Part shown: positions 9,532-17,252 of the stretch, in pieces
Position numbering within the stretch: the first letter of the stretch is position 1
Layout of the letters: each line of letters begins with the position of its first letter
Assembly: GCA_021299635.1 (NCBI GenBank)
Contig: JAJTFA010000006.1
Location: 62,001-126,000, forward strand
DNA length: 64,000 bases
Reading direction: 5' to 3'
DNA from: Sphingobacteriales bacterium
Lineage (GTDB): Bacteria; Bacteroidota; Bacteroidia; UKL13-3
Notes under the pieces: generated by a model
The model's input: the letters and a program-made list of their open reading frames with translations, nothing else
What the model was told of the DNA's origin: nothing
Database searches by the model: none
Translations under genes and position numbers: made by a program

Positions 9532-10836
9532 ATGCAAAAATCGGTAGCATTTTATACCTTGGGCTGTAAGCTAAATTTCTCTGAAACCTCAACGATTGGG
9601 AGGCAATTAACTGGTGCCGGCTTCAAAAAAGTTAATTTTGAAGAGGGTGCAGATGTTTATGTAATCAATACCTGCTCAGTTACTGATCATGCCGATAAAA
9701 AATGTAAAAAAATTGTACGTGAGGCCTTGCGTCATAATCCGTCAGCGTTTGTAACCGTAATTGGCTGTTATGCGCAGCTTAAGCCTCAGGAAATTGCCAG
9801 AATTGAAGGAGTGGATTTGGTACTTGGTGCTGCCGAAAAATTTAATATCGATCAATACCTCTCCAACACAACAAAAAAAAATGTTGCAGAAATTAAGGAG
9901 GGAAAGATAAAAGAAGTGCTGGATTACCATGCCTCCTACTCTATTGGCGATCGCACACGCACTTTTCTAAAAGTTCAGGATGGATGCGATTATTTCTGCT
10001 CCTTTTGCACCATACCACTAGCAAGGGGCCGCAGCCGAAGCGATAGTATTTCAAATGTAGTAAAACAGGCAGAAGAAGTGGTAGCCTCCGGCATTAAAGA
10101 AATTGTACTTACCGGTGTAAATACAGGCGACTTTGGGGCACAAACAGGGGAAACATTTTTTGACTTGCTGAAGGCCTTGAATGAGGTAAATGGTTTGCAA
10201 CGCCTGCGCATTTCATCCATTGAACCAAATTTATTAACTGATGAGGTCATTGAATGGACTGCGCAATCCAAACAAATTGTCCCGCATTTTCACATCCCGC
10301 TTCAATCAGGATCTGATGAAGTGCTGAAAGCTATGCGCAGGAAATATGATACTGCCTTGTATACCTCTCGGATTCAAAAAATAAAGACCCTAATGCCGCA
10401 TGCATGTATTGGTGTGGATGTTATTGTTGGATTTCCGGGCGAAACGCATGAACACTTTTTAGAAACCTATCAGTACCTGAATGGTCTTGATATTTCCTAC
10501 CTGCATGTGTTTACTTATAGTGAAAGAGCCAATACCACGTCCATTAAAATGCCGGGAAAGGTTAAGCAGACCGATCGTTTTGAACGCAATAAAATGCTTG
10601 GTATTTTAAGTGATAAAAAACGTAGGTTTTTTTACGAGCAACATGTTGGTAAAGCAAGACCCGTGCTTTGGGAAGCAGAAAACGATAATGATACCATGTT
10701 TGGATTTACCGATAACTACATAAAAGTAAAAACAACTTACGACCCTATGCTGGTTAATGAAATTACCGAAACCAGTTTACAGGTAATTGATGAGGACATG
10801 GTGGTAAAAACCCGCATACTAACACCTGTTTATTGA
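9532..10836 (+). CDS. mtaB: tRNA (N6-threonylcarbamoyladenosine(37)-C2)-methylthiotransferase MtaB
   Basis: This radical-SAM enzyme adds a methylthio group to t6A37 of ANN-decoding tRNAs. The N-terminal MTTase domain has its three cluster cysteines in TLGCKLN, NTCSVTD and IGCYAQ. The radical SAM triad is in GCDYFCSFCTIPLARGRSRS, where the RGRSRS tail is typical of MtaB as opposed to MiaB or RimO. A C-terminal TRAM-like region follows (FYEQHVGKARPVLWE onward). Length is 434 residues from ATG 9532, which is normal. An upstream TTG would add three residues but overlaps the promoter. Confidence 0.95.
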   Translation: MQKSVAFYTLGCKLNFSETSTIGRQLTGAGFKKVNFEEGADVYVINTCSVTDHADKKCKKIVREALRHNPSAFVTVIGCYAQLKPQEIARIEGVDLVLGAAEKFNIDQYLSNTTKKNVAEIKEGKIKEVLDYHASYSIGDRTRTFLKVQDGCDYFCSFCTIPLARGRSRSDSISNVVKQAEEVVASGIKEIVLTGVNTGDFGAQTGETFFDLLKALNEVNGLQRLRISSIEPNLLTDEVIEWTAQSKQIVPHFHIPLQSGSDEVLKAMRRKYDTALYTSRIQKIKTLMPHACIGVDVIVGFPGETHEHFLETYQYLNGLDISYLHVFTYSERANTTSIKMPGKVKQTDRFERNKMLGILSDKKRRFFYEQHVGKARPVLWEAENDNDTMFGFTDNYIKVKTTYDPMLVNEITETSLQVIDEDMVVKTRILTPVY

Positions 10837-11005
10837 GGCAAATGGCTTTCTTACAGCCTGATACGCCAGAATATATCGTATTTCATCTTTTTTAACTTTA
10901 AACTGACTAAAAGTCTTGTTAAATAAGGCATTCGGTTGTGCATAAAGTGAGCATAACTGCTAAAACCCAACGTGTAAATTGCTCGAAGAAATTTGAACAA
11001 TTAAT

Positions 11006-13666
11006 ATGCTAACAAGAGTCATTGTGCTAAATTCCAAGGTTTATGGTAAAGCCGAAATCAGATTGGATGACTGCGACAGTCTTCAACTGGTAGGCCCTAA
11101 CAATATCGGGAAAAGTACACTTATTTACGCCCTTAACTTTTTATTCATCATTGATGGGCAAAAGATGAGTTTCAGCGGAAACCGTAAGGGCGACAAAGAA
11201 ACGATTCATCATTACTTTCCAAACCACAACCAAAGCTTTATCGTTTTTGAGGTATTTAAAAAATCATACTACTCCATTATTGTTAAGCGTGACAGCGAAA
11301 GCAATCTTGAATACTACAAGTTTGACAGCGAGTACAAGGAAGATTACTTTGTTGATGAAGATAAACGCTTGTTAAAGTTTGAAGAAGTTAAGGAACGTTT
11401 GGCTTCAGCAGCACTTAAACTGGAACAATTTAAAGATAAACGAGAGGTCTTTCAATTTGTATATCAACGAGGAAAACGAAATAACGCTGTAGTTTGGCTT
11501 GATGACAGTGTGCGAAGTGAAGGTATTAGCAATAATTTTTCTCGCATATATCGCTACCTGATCAATACCAAACTTATTACCAACAAAAACCTCAAAGAGG
11601 CGCTCATTGTTGCTGATAACAGGGAAAATGATACCCTTAATTTTTCACAGAAAAATAAGAAAGATATCAATGACCTGAAACGCATCAACAACGAAATAAG
11701 AAATCTGAAATCGGTTAAGAATGAATTTGACGAATTCAGGGAGTTGGTTAGTCAGTATAACGCCAAATCACATATTTTAAGCGAATTGTACTTTGGTTTT
11801 AATAAAAACTACGCGCACACCATGCCTGAGCTACAAGTGCAATTGCATGAAAAGGACAAAGCTATTGGGCGCCTGAATACAGAAATGAACGAGGAATTGA
11901 TCCCTCAAAAAGCAGATCTTGACAGAAAGATTGGTGGTAAAGAGGCGGAAATCAATGCACGAACACAGCTGCTCCACGAAAAGGAGAATGAAATCAAGAT
12001 TATTGATGCTTATGAACCGGTTAAGATTCTCAATGAACAGTTGGCTAACCTGGATAAGGACCGCAAAGCCATTGAAAGTCGCATAACAATTGCAGAAATG
12101 CAGAAGTTAAACAGCGAGCAAATTGAGAATAAGGTTGCACGAATTGGTGAGCAGATTAAACGGGTAGAAATGCAAGTTAAAAACTACAGCAATCTCCTCA
12201 TCAATAAGATTTCAGGATCGGTAGAAAATCGTAAATTACTCAACTCTATTTTAAGCGAACAAGTAAGCAGCTTGCCAGGAGAACAAGTATTAAAACAAAT
12301 TCACAAAATCTCTCAAACCCTCAGTATTTTTGATGGGCAGATTGATATTTCAAAAAATATAGAAATAAAAGACTTTAAAAATGTAGATGAGTTGAAAGCT
12401 GAATTGGCAGCCTTGAAAGAAGACCGCACGCAGCAGGAAGCTCTTTTAAAAGTTGTAAAAGATCTGGAAGCATCACAAGATCAGTTAAACAAGATTAGTG
12501 AGCAAATTGAATCAATCAAGTTTAAGCTTTCTCGCATAAAGTTAAAGCCTGCGTTAAGCAAATCGCTTGAAAAGCTTAAGACCGAAATCAATGAACTGAT
12601 GTCGGAAAAAGAGAAATACGAAACCGAACAGAAACAAATAGCCAAAACAATTGCCAGAAAGAGCAATGAATTGCGCGATTTGCTGGATGAAAAACAAAAG
12701 CGTCAGGAGAGAATTAACAGGCTCATTGAAATGAAGCATGAAATTGATGAGCTAGGCCTGGCAGGCGAAGAATTTGAAAGCAATGAAAGTCTCGATCAGT
12801 TATACAATAAGGTAAAGTTGAACTGGCAAGACCGCATTACACTCAAATCCAATAAAGACCACCTATTTGAAAAGCTGCGTGATAAGCTGCAAAGCACCTT
12901 TGCCGATGAAAATGATTTCATTAAGTATGTGGAAGAAGAAGTAGCTTTAATAGAAGACAAGGAACGAAGCATACAATCTTTGTTAGAAAGTATCTCCACC
13001 CAATTTGCTAATCCTGCTTATACCTTGCTGAAGCGTTATGAGGAGTTTAAAGAATTTATCTATAATAAATTTAACAGCAAGCTTACCCAAACAAGAATAT
13101 CAGATATAGAAGCCCTTACCATTGAATTAATAGACAACAAACGTTTGGTTGATGAAGTGAAGAAAATTAGCCAAATTCAACAGGTAACAGGGCAACTCAT
13201 GTTTGAATTTGATAACAGCGACAGTTTAAAAGTACTTGATCATTACCTTGAGAGTGGAACACAAATTGAATTTGATGATTTATTCGATATCACACTGCAT
13301 TTATCACGCAAAGGCAGCACCAAGCAAGTTGATCTAAGCCAGCAAATAGAAAGTGACGGAACAGATAAGATGATTCGCTTGGTAATTGTAATGAATATCA
13401 TTAACAGGCTGGCACTGGCTGATCATGAAAACCGAATCGCGTTATTTATCGATGAGGTAGCAACCATTGATAAGCAGAACAGACCAGAGCTGGTTCGTTT
13501 CTGTAAAGACCATTTCTTTATTCCAATTTTTGCTGCACCGGATGCAGTTCCGGGCTTTGGTAAGTATTATTTTATTTTCCGTAGTTCAGGGAAAATAAAT
13601 ATCAATGAAAAAACCAATGCAGCCTATGGAGAAGTGGTAGATAAAAATCTAAAATTGGAAGTATAA
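11006..13666 (+). CDS. Compact SMC-like / MksB-type coiled-coil ATPase
   Basis: This 886-residue protein has the split ABC-ATPase layout of SMC, MukB and MksB proteins. Walker A is GPNNIGKST (G30-T38) near the N-terminus. Coiled coil rich in E, K, Q and L runs from about residue 210 to 650, interrupted at about 395-470 by a less charged stretch that may be a minimal hinge. The C-terminal head has a signature-like motif ESDGTDK (782-788) and Walker B ALFIDE (812-817). It is much shorter than MukB (about 1,480 residues), so its arms must be short. Two genes follow whose products resemble a kleisin and a MukE/MksE-type protein. The best inference is a DNA-loop-extruding or plasmid-restricting condensin-like complex. 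Other SMC-like defence ATPases remain possible. Confidence 0.75.
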   Translation: MLTRVIVLNSKVYGKAEIRLDDCDSLQLVGPNNIGKSTLIYALNFLFIIDGQKMSFSGNRKGDKETIHHYFPNHNQSFIVFEVFKKSYYSIIVKRDSESNLEYYKFDSEYKEDYFVDEDKRLLKFEEVKERLASAALKLEQFKDKREVFQFVYQRGKRNNAVVWLDDSVRSEGISNNFSRIYRYLINTKLITNKNLKEALIVADNRENDTLNFSQKNKKDINDLKRINNEIRNLKSVKNEFDEFRELVSQYNAKSHILSELYFGFNKNYAHTMPELQVQLHEKDKAIGRLNTEMNEELIPQKADLDRKIGGKEAEINARTQLLHEKENEIKIIDAYEPVKILNEQLANLDKDRKAIESRITIAEMQKLNSEQIENKVARIGEQIKRVEMQVKNYSNLLINKISGSVENRKLLNSILSEQVSSLPGEQVLKQIHKISQTLSIFDGQIDISKNIEIKDFKNVDELKAELAALKEDRTQQEALLKVVKDLEASQDQLNKISEQIESIKFKLSRIKLKPALSKSLEKLKTEINELMSEKEKYETEQKQIAKTIARKSNELRDLLDEKQKRQERINRLIEMKHEIDELGLAGEEFESNESLDQLYNKVKLNWQDRITLKSNKDHLFEKLRDKLQSTFADENDFIKYVEEEVALIEDKERSIQSLLESISTQFANPAYTLLKRYEEFKEFIYNKFNSKLTQTRISDIEALTIELIDNKRLVDEVKKISQIQQVTGQLMFEFDNSDSLKVLDHYLESGTQIEFDDLFDITLHLSRKGSTKQVDLSQQIESDGTDKMIRLVIVMNIINRLALADHENRIALFIDEVATIDKQNRPELVRFCKDHFFIPIFAAPDAVPGFGKYYFIFRSSGKININEKTNAAYGEVVDKNLKLEV

Positions 13667-13686
13667 CCGTTTATAATAAACCAAAA

Positions 13687-14883
13687 ATGAGAACGGAACC
13701 AAGAACCATCATAAACTTCCTGTCGAACTACTTTGATATTGTGCGAGAGTTATTCGACATTCAGATGAAGGACGGGCTTATAAAAACAGAGGAGCTGAAC
13801 CGTATTTTGTCTGAAAATGAAACTGATATTGAGAATAAACTGATTGAATATAAGTTTCTGAAAAAGATATCTGACGATTATGAAATTCGTCCGGTTTATT
13901 TCAAGTTTCTCGAATTTATATTAAGCGAGTTTAAACCGCTTTTACCTGAAACGATCGAAAAGTATGAGCATTCCATTACTTCCTTATTTAAAAAGATTAA
14001 AGAAGGAATTAGTAAAGACAGAAATATTCTATTGCAGCGCATAACTGATTTGAACAATGAGGTGAGGGATTTTACAGATGCTGTTGAGAAAAATACGATC
14101 AGGCTTATAAGCGAAACAAAAGAGTTAAAAGCAAATGTTGATAAAATAGATTATCGGGAGAAAGTTCGCAAGGCCAGTTTCTGGATTGATTATTATATCA
14201 AACCATTGAATACTATTCTGGATGTTAGCCATTCTCAATCAATAACCAATCGTTTGTTGGACATATCACAATATATCAATATCAGGCGCCTAAATTTTGA
14301 GGATGAGGTTACAAGGCAACAATTTGAAAAACTTTATACTTTTTTGGTTCAAATCAATGATGACTTGCTAAAGCAATCAAAGATATTAACCAATGAATTG
14401 CTTCCCCTTATAGAGCGAATACGGAGTGAATCACTGATCCTTACCGGCTGGATTGAATTCCTTAAAAATCCAAACAAATGCGAGGTGCCACACTTAACAA
14501 AAGCATACAGAAAATTGCCACAAAGCAATAATCCGTATCATAATGCACTGGAGTATGTGGAGCAGTTCTTACAAAGCAACGAAATCTATCTAAATGAGCC
14601 GGAGGATGCTCTTAGTGAAAAATGGATATTTAACAAGGATTTCTATCTTGATAAACTCAAAAAGGAATTACCACAAACCAATTTTTTTGATTGGGCGGGC
14701 AAAACCTTGCGGACAGAATACAAGGCTGTTGAAACAGAAAAGTTTTTCTCGCTCACTTCCCTGTTATTCGAAGAAGATATCGATCTTGAATTTGATAATA
14801 AAGCCGACCGGCAGATTATTAGAACTACAGAAATGAATTTACGAGTACCTAAAATAAAAGTTAAACGACATGGATTATCCTAG
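13687..14883 (+). CDS. Putative kleisin-like subunit (MksF/MukF/JetA-like) of the SMC-like complex
   Basis: This 398-residue soluble protein begins 20 bp after the ATPase gene. Residues 1-75 look like a winged-helix module (TIINFLSNYFDIVRELF, then LIKTEELNRILS and YEIRPVYFKFLEF). Long amphipathic helices follow (about 95-270) with heptad-like spacing. The C-terminal 80 residues contain an acidic linker (LFEEDIDLEFDN) and a basic end (RVPKIKVKRHGLS). A winged-helix N-domain, helical middle, acidic linker and small C-domain is the kleisin plan of MukF/MksF. That call rests mainly on operon context and predicted shape; I recognise no diagnostic motif. No nuclease or membrane motif is visible. 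Its last 14 bp overlap the next gene. Confidence 0.6.
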   Translation: MRTEPRTIINFLSNYFDIVRELFDIQMKDGLIKTEELNRILSENETDIENKLIEYKFLKKISDDYEIRPVYFKFLEFILSEFKPLLPETIEKYEHSITSLFKKIKEGISKDRNILLQRITDLNNEVRDFTDAVEKNTIRLISETKELKANVDKIDYREKVRKASFWIDYYIKPLNTILDVSHSQSITNRLLDISQYINIRRLNFEDEVTRQQFEKLYTFLVQINDDLLKQSKILTNELLPLIERIRSESLILTGWIEFLKNPNKCEVPHLTKAYRKLPQSNNPYHNALEYVEQFLQSNEIYLNEPEDALSEKWIFNKDFYLDKLKKELPQTNFFDWAGKTLRTEYKAVETEKFFSLTSLLFEEDIDLEFDNKADRQIIRTTEMNLRVPKIKVKRHGLS

Positions 14884-15418
14884 ATACCACCGAGATATTG
14901 TGAACGATCTGCTGGATGGCAAATTCGTTCTGGCTACTGATGCCAAATTTGTTGAATTAAAAAATAATGGAGATTTCTACGGCAAGTTTTTCAAAGAAAG
15001 TTTCGATTTTTATCTGGTTATTAAAACAGAATATGCATTTCTAATTAGCGAAGAAACAATGGAATCGCTAAGCCGCGATATTTGCATTTTTTTGGGTGTT
15101 TTATGCTATGAATTGGACAAAGAAGGAAAAAATTTTCTTGATGAAATTCAATATGCAGAATTTGACCAGGAAATAATAGATACTCTTTTTGAGAATTCCT
15201 CTTATATTGACCTAATTCAAAATAACAATCAGCTTAAAAATAGCGATAATAGAAAACAATTTCTTGGAACTCTGAACCGAAGGAATATAATTGATAGAAG
15301 CAGCGATCGAAAATTTACATTTACCCCTGCCTATCGTGAATTTATGGAATTTGCCAGAAATTTTGCCAAAGGAAAACTTCAACAAAATACCGTTGATGAA
15401 GAATCACAGGGTGCCTAA
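14870..15418 (+). CDS. Putative MukE/MksE/JetB-like (KITE) subunit
   Basis: This 182-residue protein starts inside the end of the preceding gene (14-bp overlap), so translation is probably coupled. The N-terminal 110 residues fit tandem winged-helix proteins of the MukE/MksE type: IVNDLLDGKFV, a helix FYGKFFKESFDFYLV, a beta-wing TEYAFLISEE, then SRDICIFLGVLCYELDKEGK, which resembles the 'large cell-size' helix of MksE-like proteins. The C-terminal part (about 125-165) looks like a second winged helix ending in FTPAYREFMEFARNF. The role inferred is to bind the kleisin and regulate the ATPase. Its stop codon directly abuts the stop of convergent ftsB, with no terminator between. Confidence 0.62.
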   Translation: MDYPRYHRDIVNDLLDGKFVLATDAKFVELKNNGDFYGKFFKESFDFYLVIKTEYAFLISEETMESLSRDICIFLGVLCYELDKEGKNFLDEIQYAEFDQEIIDTLFENSSYIDLIQNNNQLKNSDNRKQFLGTLNRRNIIDRSSDRKFTFTPAYREFMEFARNFAKGKLQQNTVDEESQGA

Positions 15419-15751
15419 TTACTGAGCGGATTCTTGGGCTTCATTAGCATTAGGCTTTAGATTCTCAATAATAACGTACACATCTTCATCTTCACGTTTC
15501 ATAAGATATTTTTCTCGTGCAAACTTTTCGAGGTTTTTATCGTTTGAGAAAAGTTCGTTATATTCCTTTTTAGCCCTCTCTATTTCCTGCGTGTAGTATT
15601 GATGTTCAGCCTTTACCTTGTTGTATTGACCATATAGTTTTACCTGATCCATCAAGCTATTTTTATCAGAAAAGAATAGCATAGCAATGAACAAAGCCGT
15701 TGCTATGATATACTTGTTTACTATCCATTTCTGTAACTGATGCATATGCAA
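15419..15751 (-). CDS. Septum formation initiator FtsB/DivIC-like protein
   Basis: This 110-residue bitopic membrane protein of the divisome links early and late division proteins. A short N-terminal cytoplasmic tail is followed by a single membrane helix (about residues 12-28, YIIATALFIAMLFF). A periplasmic coiled coil comes next (LYGQYNKVKAEHQYYTQEIERA), then the family motif NLEKFAREKYLMKREDEDVYVI near the C-terminus. The start is either Met1 or Met3 (15745). It converges on the SMC-like operon with zero spacing. Confidence 0.9.
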   Translation of the reverse strand: MHMHQLQKWIVNKYIIATALFIAMLFFSDKNSLMDQVKLYGQYNKVKAEHQYYTQEIERAKKEYNELFSNDKNLEKFAREKYLMKREDEDVYVIIENLKPNANEAQESAQ

Positions 15752-15813
15752 TATTAATAAATAATAGGCTAAAGCAATTCACAGAAAATCTTTGCATTGT
15801 ATAGTAATTGGCA

Positions 15814-15845
15814 CAAAAAAAGGCGACTCCAATGGAATCGCCTTT
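15814..15845 (-). terminator. Intrinsic terminator of the T9SS type A protein gene
   Basis: A 12-bp stem (15819-15830 with 15834-15845, one mismatch, AAT loop) lies just downstream of the minus-strand gene that ends at 15866. On the minus strand it is followed by a run of seven or so T residues. This is a textbook rho-independent terminator. Confidence 0.85.
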
Positions 15846-15865
15846 CAGGGTATAAAAATAATTTA

Positions 15866-16603
15866 TTATTGAACGTTGAACTTACCGGATTTAATGGTAG
15901 CTCCTTCTTCAGTTTTTATTTCATAAAAATAAAGCCCTTTTGCGAAAGTGGAAACATCCAGCTCCGTATTCATTTCAGCAGTATTAATATTAGCAACAAC
16001 CTTACCTGCCAGATCAACTACTGTAATATTTTTTGCCTTCTCATAAGTGGTTTCAAAATATAATTTGTCTGTTACGGGATTAGGGTAAACATTGGTTGTG
16101 GCATTACTAAGCGCTTCTGACAAACCAACAGGCCAACCTTGCTGATTATACCAAACCACTGATTTAGTTTTGGCATTATTGAGGGTATTAGCCGTAGATT
16201 CAGCAGCTACTGATCCTTTGTTGATTACTAAGGATAATACTTGAATGGTTACGTTTATGGAAACATTTGTGGCTAAATTGGTGGTAAGTGAAGCCGATAC
16301 CATCATCGTATCATTTGGCGCATAAGCCTTGCTTGGCATAATGATGGCAAATGAAGTTTGGCCTGGATAATAAATTCTGGGATTGGTATTTGTTGTTGAA
16401 AATTGCCAAATGATGGTATCACCTGGTTGAACAGTGTCCGGTCCTAAGTTTTTCATCTCAAATGACAATTGGATAGTTGTGCCTGTGGAGGTAGACCTCA
16501 TGCTATCAGGTGAAACAATGTTTGTAGTTGCCCAGTCAATATTTCTTTGAGCAAAAGCAGAAAACGAAACAAGCGCTGTAGCAATTAGTAATAGTTTTTT
16601 CAT
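15866..16603 (-). CDS. Secreted protein with T9SS type A sorting domain
   Basis: This 245-residue protein has a signal peptide (MKKLLLIATALVSFSAFAQ) starting at ATG 16603; the frame stays open 11 codons further upstream, but those lack signal features. The middle resembles an all-beta CARDB/Ig-like domain (FEMKNLGPDTVQPGDTIIW). The last 75 residues are a T9SS type A sorting domain (NVYPNPVTDKLYFE, VVDLAGKVV, GLYFYEIKTEEG) that is normally cleaved on export. No catalytic motif is seen. The gene stands alone with its own terminator. Confidence 0.88.
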   Translation of the reverse strand: MKKLLLIATALVSFSAFAQRNIDWATTNIVSPDSMRSTSTGTTIQLSFEMKNLGPDTVQPGDTIIWQFSTTNTNPRIYYPGQTSFAIIMPSKAYAPNDTMMVSASLTTNLATNVSINVTIQVLSLVINKGSVAAESTANTLNNAKTKSVVWYNQQGWPVGLSEALSNATTNVYPNPVTDKLYFETTYEKAKNITVVDLAGKVVANINTAEMNTELDVSTFAKGLYFYEIKTEEGATIKSGKFNVQ

Positions 16604-16699
16604 GTTTTTTAGATTAAGTAGTTTTAACACTAACAAAGAAAGAAAAAAACTTGCACCTTCACAATAATTTTTCTTTTTTGTAGAACACGATTTTTACCC

Positions 16700-17176
16700 A
16701 TGTCTATTAAACCAAACAAATATCATTATTGGCTCATTGGGTTGTTTTTTGTTAACCTGATATGGAGTTGCAGAAGTCAACAAAAAACTTTTAGAGAAGC
16801 CAATCGGCAACCGGATTATATGCAGGAATTTCATCAGGGTTTCCGTACCCATTGCACCTATAGTATTTTTAATACCGAAGTAGGACCTGCTACCGGTATC
16901 AATCTGACCGTGGAAATCTATCGCGATTCCATTCAATCACCATTCCCTGAAATTGATTCATTGGTTGTGAATGGAAAGAATATTCCTTTTATCATCAGAA
17001 GCACCAATCCATTAATTATAGACGGAGATTATCGTAAAAAAATGAATCAAACCGATGGAGCAATAAAAGACCCTATTATTGATAACAAAAACTTTGTACC
17101 TGCATGGATTTACTTGCGATATAAAGGACAAATATTAAATATAGCGCTTGGTGAGTTCTTTTATAAATCATATTAA
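16700..17176 (+). CDS. Putative lipoprotein of unknown function
   Basis: This 158-residue protein has an N-terminal hydrophobic helix (about residues 10-22) ending LIWSCRSQQ, which fits a lipobox with Cys24 as the lipidated residue. The mature part is beta-rich (ATGINLTVEIYRD, IDSLVVNGKNIPFII, AWIYLRYKGQILNIAL). I do not recognise a family. It is separated by 76 bp from the PIG-L gene downstream and is divergent from the T9SS gene upstream. Confidence 0.65.
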   Translation: MSIKPNKYHYWLIGLFFVNLIWSCRSQQKTFREANRQPDYMQEFHQGFRTHCTYSIFNTEVGPATGINLTVEIYRDSIQSPFPEIDSLVVNGKNIPFIIRSTNPLIIDGDYRKKMNQTDGAIKDPIIDNKNFVPAWIYLRYKGQILNIALGEFFYKSY

Positions 17177-17217
17177 ATAAATGAGAACGAGTTTACTGCA
17201 GTAGCTATCTTTAAACA

Positions 17218-17248
17218 TTTGTAATAATACATGTGATGCTTTACTTTG
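17218..17248 (+). promoter_or_regulatory. Promoter TTTG-N19-TTACTTTG before the PIG-L gene
   Basis: TTTG at 17218-17221 is followed after exactly 19 bp by TTACTTTG at 17241-17248, a one-mismatch match to TANNTTTG. The ATG at 17253 begins four bases after the -7 box, again predicting a leaderless or near-leaderless transcript. Confidence 0.55.
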
Positions 17249-17252
17249 CTGT

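Noticed and set aside
11006-15418. A complete Wadjet (JetABCD) defence system
   Set aside because: No JetD-like TOPRIM/nuclease gene is present on either side, the order differs, and subunit identities rest on motifs and shape only. It is reported as SMC-like, not as Wadjet.
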